Part shown: piece after piece, positions 26,596 through 29,618 of the stretch
Layout of the letters: each line of letters starts with the position of its first letter
Position numbering within the stretch: the stretch's first letter is position 1
Source of the DNA: Fimbriimonas sp.
Lineage (GTDB): Bacteria; Armatimonadota; Fimbriimonadia; Fimbriimonadales; Fimbriimonadaceae
Reading direction: 5' to 3'
Length of the DNA: 29,618 nucleotides
NCBI GenBank assembly: GCA_030447945.1
Contig: JAUJNV010000013.1
Coordinates: 1-29,618 of the forward strand
Made by a program: the position numbers and the translations under genes
The notes under the pieces: generated by a model
Told to the model about the DNA's origin: nothing
The model's database searches: none
Seen by the model: only the letters and a program-made list of their open reading frames with translations

Positions 26596-26626
26596 CCTAC
26601 CCCCATTGTCCTCTACCGGAAGCCCA

Positions 26627-26757
26627 TTTGGGAGTGCGGCGACCTGTCGCCGCTTTAGGTAAGGCGACCTGTCGCCGTCACTTTCCTACAGCTTCTCGCT
26701 GGGAGAACGCGCGACAGGTCGCGCTGGGAAAGCGGCGACAGGTCGCCGCACCCAAAT
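26627..26757. repeat. Nested palindromes with four copies of GCGACCTGTCGC
   Basis: Four palindromic blocks (26637-26652, 26663-26676, 26709-26724, 26733-26748) each contain GCGACCTGTCGC or its complement. The outer blocks extend into a long inverted repeat (TTTGGG...CGCTTT, 26628-26656, with AAAGCG...CCCAAA, 26729-26756). It fills the gap between the SGNH hydrolase stop and the giant gene's start. It may fold as one long stem or as four small hairpins. Confidence 0.85.
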
Positions 26758-27401
26758 TAGCCGGCGAACCCGATGGCCTGCAGGAAGGTCCGGGCGAGGA
26801 CCATGTGTCCGATGTGGCTTGGGTGGACGCGGTCGGGGGCGATGGCGGCGGGCTCGACGTGCGCCAGCAGGCGATCGAAGGCGGCTTGGGTGTCCGCAAA
26901 GGCGGTGCCCCGCGCCTCGGCGACCCGGCGAACGGCCCCGCCATAGCGGTCCATCAACGCGCGCATCGGATCGCTCCGGTTCGGCTCGACGAAGAACGGA
27001 GTCATCAAGATCATCCCGTTCACGCCCGGCAGGGTGCGGTCGACGAGCCGTGTGAGAGTCGCCTCGAATTCGGGCAGGAGGACGTGCGCCTTCGTTTCTC
27101 GCGGCGAGTCGAATTGCCGCCAGACGTCATTAATGCCGATCATCACAGAAACCCAGTCCGGCCTGTGGCCGAGCACGTCCCCTTCCCACCGGGCCTCCAG
27201 GTGGCGCACGGTATCGCCGCTGGTCCCCACGTTCAGGACGCGCAGGCCGTGGTCCGGCAGGGCCGTCGCGACGAGCGCGTCCACCAGCGAGACGTACCCT
27301 TGGCCCAGCCCCGACGCCCGCTCGCCGACTGGCCGCGCCCGCTCGACGTCGGTGACGGAGTCACCGATCATGAGGAGCTTGGCGCCGGGCGGGAGGAGCA
27401 T
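26757..27401 (-). CDS. SGNH/GDSL-type hydrolase (esterase or lipase-like)
   Basis: 214 residues from ATG 27401. Block I KLLMIGDSVTDVERARPVG holds the nucleophile Ser in GDS. Block II has Gly in LNVGTSGDTV, block III Asn in VMIGINDVWRQF, and block V Asp and His in DRVHPSHIGH. All four SGNH catalytic positions are present. The family removes acyl groups, often acetyl groups of polysaccharides; the substrate is unknown. There is no signal peptide, so it is probably cytoplasmic. The giant secreted gene follows on the same strand after a repeat element, and the coiled-coil gene diverges upstream with only 37 nt between start codons. Confidence 0.88.
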   Translation of the reverse strand: MLLPPGAKLLMIGDSVTDVERARPVGERASGLGQGYVSLVDALVATALPDHGLRVLNVGTSGDTVRHLEARWEGDVLGHRPDWVSVMIGINDVWRQFDSPRETKAHVLLPEFEATLTRLVDRTLPGVNGMILMTPFFVEPNRSDPMRALMDRYGGAVRRVAEARGTAFADTQAAFDRLLAHVEPAAIAPDRVHPSHIGHMVLARTFLQAIGFAG

Positions 27402-27426
27402 GGGCCGAGGCTACCTGCGCCGGTCT

Positions 27427-27432
27427 TATAAT
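27427..27432 (+). promoter_or_regulatory. Consensus -10 box 6 nt before a GTG start
   Basis: TATAAT at 27427-27432 matches the sigma-70 -10 consensus. The GTG of the next gene begins 6 nt later, about where transcription would start, suggesting a leaderless or near-leaderless mRNA. No clear -35 box is seen 17 nt upstream. Confidence 0.45.
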
Positions 27433-27438
27433 GAGAGG

Positions 27439-27960
27439 GTGAAGCGCGTCTTACGCAAGGCGTGGCAGGCGATTCTCTTTGCCCGTTATCGCAGGCGGTA
27501 TGGAGATGAGGAGGCCGCGCGGCTAGCCAAGCTCGACCGCGCATGGCGCGAGGCTCGTATCAAAATTTTTGAGAGTCTCGCTCCACCTTCAGGGGAAGAA
27601 AAGCAGGAATCGCCTGAGGCGCGTGCGGACAGGGAGCGGATGCTGTACCAGCGGGAAATGGCGGTGCATTGCATCACGCGGAAGCACCGACTCTTTTACA
27701 CCTATCAGCGCGCAGAGGAGCATGTGGCGGACCTGCGCTCCCGGCTTCGGGAGGCGGAGGGAATGGAGGCCAAGGCCCTCGCTACCGAGCTCGCTCTCCT
27801 TGAGGAGAAGCTCCCTGCTCTCAAGGAGGCCAGTGATCATGCCACTCAAGAGGTGGAGCTTCTCAAAGAGGATATGATGCGTGCTGAGACGGAGTTCCGG
27901 CAGCGGTGCTACCAACGCTGGATGGAGCAAGTCATGCAGCAGGCAGGTTTGTCCAAGTAA
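27439..27960 (+). CDS. Coiled-coil protein of unknown function
   Basis: 173 residues from GTG 27439. A basic start (VKRVLRKAWQAILFARYRRR) is followed by long charged helices with heptad-like spacing (residues about 85-165: RAEEHVADLRSRLREAEGME, LALLEEKLPALKEA, VELLKEDMMRAETEFRQR). There is no signal peptide or membrane helix. Base composition is a little lower in GC than its neighbours. I recognise no family. The only start signal is the -10 box 6 nt ahead, so leaderless translation is likely. The stop precedes the GNAT gene by about 45 nt on the same strand, which may form an operon. Confidence 0.6.
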   Translation: MKRVLRKAWQAILFARYRRRYGDEEAARLAKLDRAWREARIKIFESLAPPSGEEKQESPEARADRERMLYQREMAVHCITRKHRLFYTYQRAEEHVADLRSRLREAEGMEAKALATELALLEEKLPALKEASDHATQEVELLKEDMMRAETEFRQRCYQRWMEQVMQQAGLSK

Positions 27961-28007
27961 CCATCGGCTCCGCTTCCATTGCCGCCTTTGGTGTATGTTC
28001 CGTGGGC

Positions 28008-28919
28008 ATGGGAGCCGCGTTCCCGCTCGAAGGCGTTCTCGATACGCTGGCGGCTGCCATGCCCGGTGATCCGATCTCCCAAGCGCGATTCGTGCGCCAG
28101 GTGCTTCTCGACCCGAACTATCGCGACGGAGGCTCGGTCGTGGCGCGCGAGGGGGATGAGGTGGCCGGTTACTGCCTCGCCCTCGCGCGGCAGGTTCCCT
28201 TGGAGAACGCACCCTCCGACGCCGGGCGCGGCTACGTCACGCTGATCGCCGTGCGCCCGGAGCACCGGCGCCGGGGGATCGGGAGCCGGATGCTGGAGCG
28301 GGCGGAAGCGTACCTGCGCGAGCAGGGGCGACAGGAAGCGTGGGTCTCACCCTATGCCCCGGGCTACTTCGTGCCCGGCGTAGACGCGGCGAGCGAGGAT
28401 GCGCTCGGCTTCTTCGCCTGCCACGGATATGCCGAGGTCTACCGGCCGCTCGCTATGGAGGCCCCGCTGTGGTCGCTGCAGGTGCCCGCCTGGGTGCGGG
28501 ACAGGGAAGGGGAGCGCACCGTGCGGTACCTGCCGTACACACCCGAACTAACCCTGCCCCTCCTGCGGTTCGCCCAGGAGCATTTCCCCGGCGACTGGGT
28601 GCGGGTCGTGCGGGAGACGATGGGGCAGATCGTAACGGGGGAGAACCCCGCGCGGCTCTTCGTCGCGGTACAGGATGGGGAGGTGCTCGGGTTCTCGCAC
28701 TTTGAGAACGAGCGGTTCGGACCGATTGGTGTTGCGCCCCCGGCAAGAGGACGGGGCATCGGGCAGGTGCTGATGTTCCGAACGCTCCAAGCCCAGCGGG
28801 AAGCGGGCTTTCGCGCCGCGTGGTTCCTCTGGTCCGACGACCGCACCGCCGACCGTCTCTATCGCGGGGCAGGCTTCAGCGAGGTCCGCCGGTTCGTAGT
28901 GCTGAGGAAGGAGCTTTGA
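28008..28919 (+). CDS. Tandem GNAT-family acetyltransferase
   Basis: 303 residues from ATG 28008; GTG 28002 is an alternative. It carries two GNAT folds. The first has the acetyl-CoA loop motif in VRPEHRRRGIGSRMLERAEA with VSPYAPGYFVPGVD after it. The second has VAPPARGRGIGQVLMFRTLQ and ends RLYRGAGFSEVRRFVVLRKEL. Both keep the R/Q-x-x-G-x-G/A signature, so both halves could bind acetyl-CoA. The N-terminus of the first fold looks short (LEGVLDTLAAAMPGDPIS), so an indel may hide the first strand upstream of 28030. Likely acetylates a small molecule or protein amine; substrate unknown. Confidence 0.82.
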   Translation: MGAAFPLEGVLDTLAAAMPGDPISQARFVRQVLLDPNYRDGGSVVAREGDEVAGYCLALARQVPLENAPSDAGRGYVTLIAVRPEHRRRGIGSRMLERAEAYLREQGRQEAWVSPYAPGYFVPGVDAASEDALGFFACHGYAEVYRPLAMEAPLWSLQVPAWVRDREGERTVRYLPYTPELTLPLLRFAQEHFPGDWVRVVRETMGQIVTGENPARLFVAVQDGEVLGFSHFENERFGPIGVAPPARGRGIGQVLMFRTLQAQREAGFRAAWFLWSDDRTADRLYRGAGFSEVRRFVVLRKEL

Positions 28920-28923
28920 GAAG

Positions 28924-29036
28924 GCGCTTGGCGTGGCTATGCGGTCGCTTTGCGTGGCTTGGCATGGCCTTTCGGAGCAATGCCGAGCCGCGCGAAGCGA
29001 CCGCCGAGCGACCGCAAGGCTATGGCGCAGCCATAC
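28924..29036. repeat. Inverted imperfect tandem-repeat element after GNAT
   Basis: The left arm 28931-28965 (GCGGTCGCTTTGCGTGGCTT...) and right arm 28980-29025 are largely complementary over about 26 nt. Most differences are T/C changes that leave G-U pairs in a plus-strand transcript. The arms contain units of about 10 nt (TTGGCGTGGC, TTTGCGTGGC, TTGGCATGGC). It begins 5 nt after the stop codon and runs into the start region of the deacetylase. Confidence 0.7.
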
Positions 29037-29618
29037 TCCCCTATGGCCGTTGATATCCTCGCGATCGGGGCGCACATGGGGGATGAGGTGGCGTGGGGGA
29101 TGGCGCTGGCGGCGCATCGGCGGCAGGGGCTGGCGGTGGGGATGCTGCACCTCACGCCCGGGGAGAAGGGGCACCCTTCGATGACGCCGGAGGACTACGC
29201 CCGGCAGAAGCGGGAGGAGGCGCGGGCCTGCGCGGACGTCCTGGGGGCGCAGGTTTGGACTCGGGACTACCGGGACGGCGAGCTGCCTGTGAACGACGAC
29301 GTGAAGTTCGAGATCGCCGACGTCCTCCGGGAGGCGAAGCCGCGCGTCGTCATTACCCACTGGCGCGGCAGTATGCACAAGGATCATACGGCGGCCGCGG
29401 AGTGCCTCCCGGACGCGCTCTTTTACGCCGCGCTTCCCGCCTTTCAGCGCCGAGACCCGCCGCACCGCGTGGGCAGCGTCCTCTACGGGGAGAACTGGGA
29501 GGACCTGCGGGGCTACGAGCCGGAGGTGTTCCTCCAGGTGACGGAGGAGGACATCGACCTCTGGGAGCGCGCGATGCGGTGCTACGCCCTCTTCCGGGGC
29601 GAGGTGTCGACCTTCCCC
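29022..29618 (+). CDS. PIG-L/LmbE-like deacetylase (3' partial)
   Basis: Open to the end of the window, 199 codons visible. Two in-frame starts are possible: ATG 29022, inside the repeat element, and ATG 29043 (MAVDILAIGAHMGDE). The family motif is normally AHPDDE, where the His and second Asp bind zinc and the first Asp is the proposed base in MshB. Here it reads AHMGDE, keeping His and the zinc Asp but replacing the base with Gly. A second motif, HWRGSMHKDHTAAAECL, supplies the later His residues. PIG-L enzymes remove N-acetyl groups from sugars such as GlcNAc derivatives in the cytoplasm. Activity with the altered motif is uncertain. It could work with the acetyltransferase next door, but that is inference. 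Confidence 0.82.
   Translation, partial: MAQPYSPMAVDILAIGAHMGDEVAWGMALAAHRRQGLAVGMLHLTPGEKGHPSMTPEDYARQKREEARACADVLGAQVWTRDYRDGELPVNDDVKFEIADVLREAKPRVVITHWRGSMHKDHTAAAECLPDALFYAALPAFQRRDPPHRVGSVLYGENWEDLRGYEPEVFLQVTEEDIDLWERAMRCYALFRGEVSTFP

Noticed and set aside
26532..27431. 299-codon plus-strand frame over the SGNH hydrolase
   Set aside because: Antisense to a hydrolase with all four catalytic blocks intact.

Overview
This is a GC-rich (roughly two-thirds G+C by eye), gene-dense bacterial chromosome fragment. It shows signs of a two-membrane cell: a beta-barrel protein ending in Phe and an LptD/OstA-like segment. It also has a sugar ABC importer with the binding protein fused to the permease, DUF4838 and DUF1080 carbohydrate proteins, and a PA14/sorbosone-dehydrogenase-like giant of the kind common in Planctomycetes, Verrucomicrobia and Armatimonadota. 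My best guess is an Armatimonadota (Fimbriimonadia-like) genome. That is inference from gene content, not a measured placement. Several conserved genes carry frame changes at G/C-rich runs, and some cancel each other within a few codons. This looks more like consensus errors in a draft or metagenomic contig than gene decay. No rRNA, tRNA, CRISPR array or transposase was seen.

Layout. 1-4025: carbohydrate importer, made of a solute-binding/MalF-type fusion (5' end outside the window), two small membrane proteins, a frameshifted MalG-type permease with an unusually long extracytoplasmic loop, and a possible small antitoxin-like ORF. No ATPase gene is present. 4159-6378: exported DUF4838 protein, probably glycan-related. 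6379-6855: gene-free and repeat-rich. 6856-8826 (minus): Ppx/GppA phosphatase, ComEA-like DNA-binding protein and a small membrane protein. 8827-10699: lower-GC accessory stretch with two small exported proteins (one NTF2-fold immunity-like) and, beyond them, a decayed internally deleted copy of the comEA 3' region. 10700-13603: ribosomal protein S1 with long low-complexity tails, then dephospho-CoA kinase. 13831-22620: four consecutive large exported or envelope proteins (CsgG-like N-domain protein, 980-aa secreted protein with FlgD-like tail, Ig-like plus LptD-like barrel, 619-aa exported protein). 22737-26595 (minus): one very large multidomain secreted gene broken by many frame changes. 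26757-27401 (minus): SGNH/GDSL hydrolase. 27439-29618: coiled-coil protein, tandem GNAT acetyltransferase and the start of a PIG-L/LmbE-type deacetylase.

The most unusual feature is a set of intergenic elements with the same build but different sequences. Each has short units (mostly 7-8 nt, longer in some) repeated in tandem in one arm and as the reverse complement in the other, giving long hairpins. They sit directly behind stop codons (after the MalF fusion, rpsA, the 619-aa gene and the facing giant gene, the SGNH hydrolase and GNAT). In two places the repeat itself supplies the stop codon. The units resemble in style the heptanucleotide STRR sequences described in heterocystous cyanobacteria, but here they are arranged as inverted arrays.
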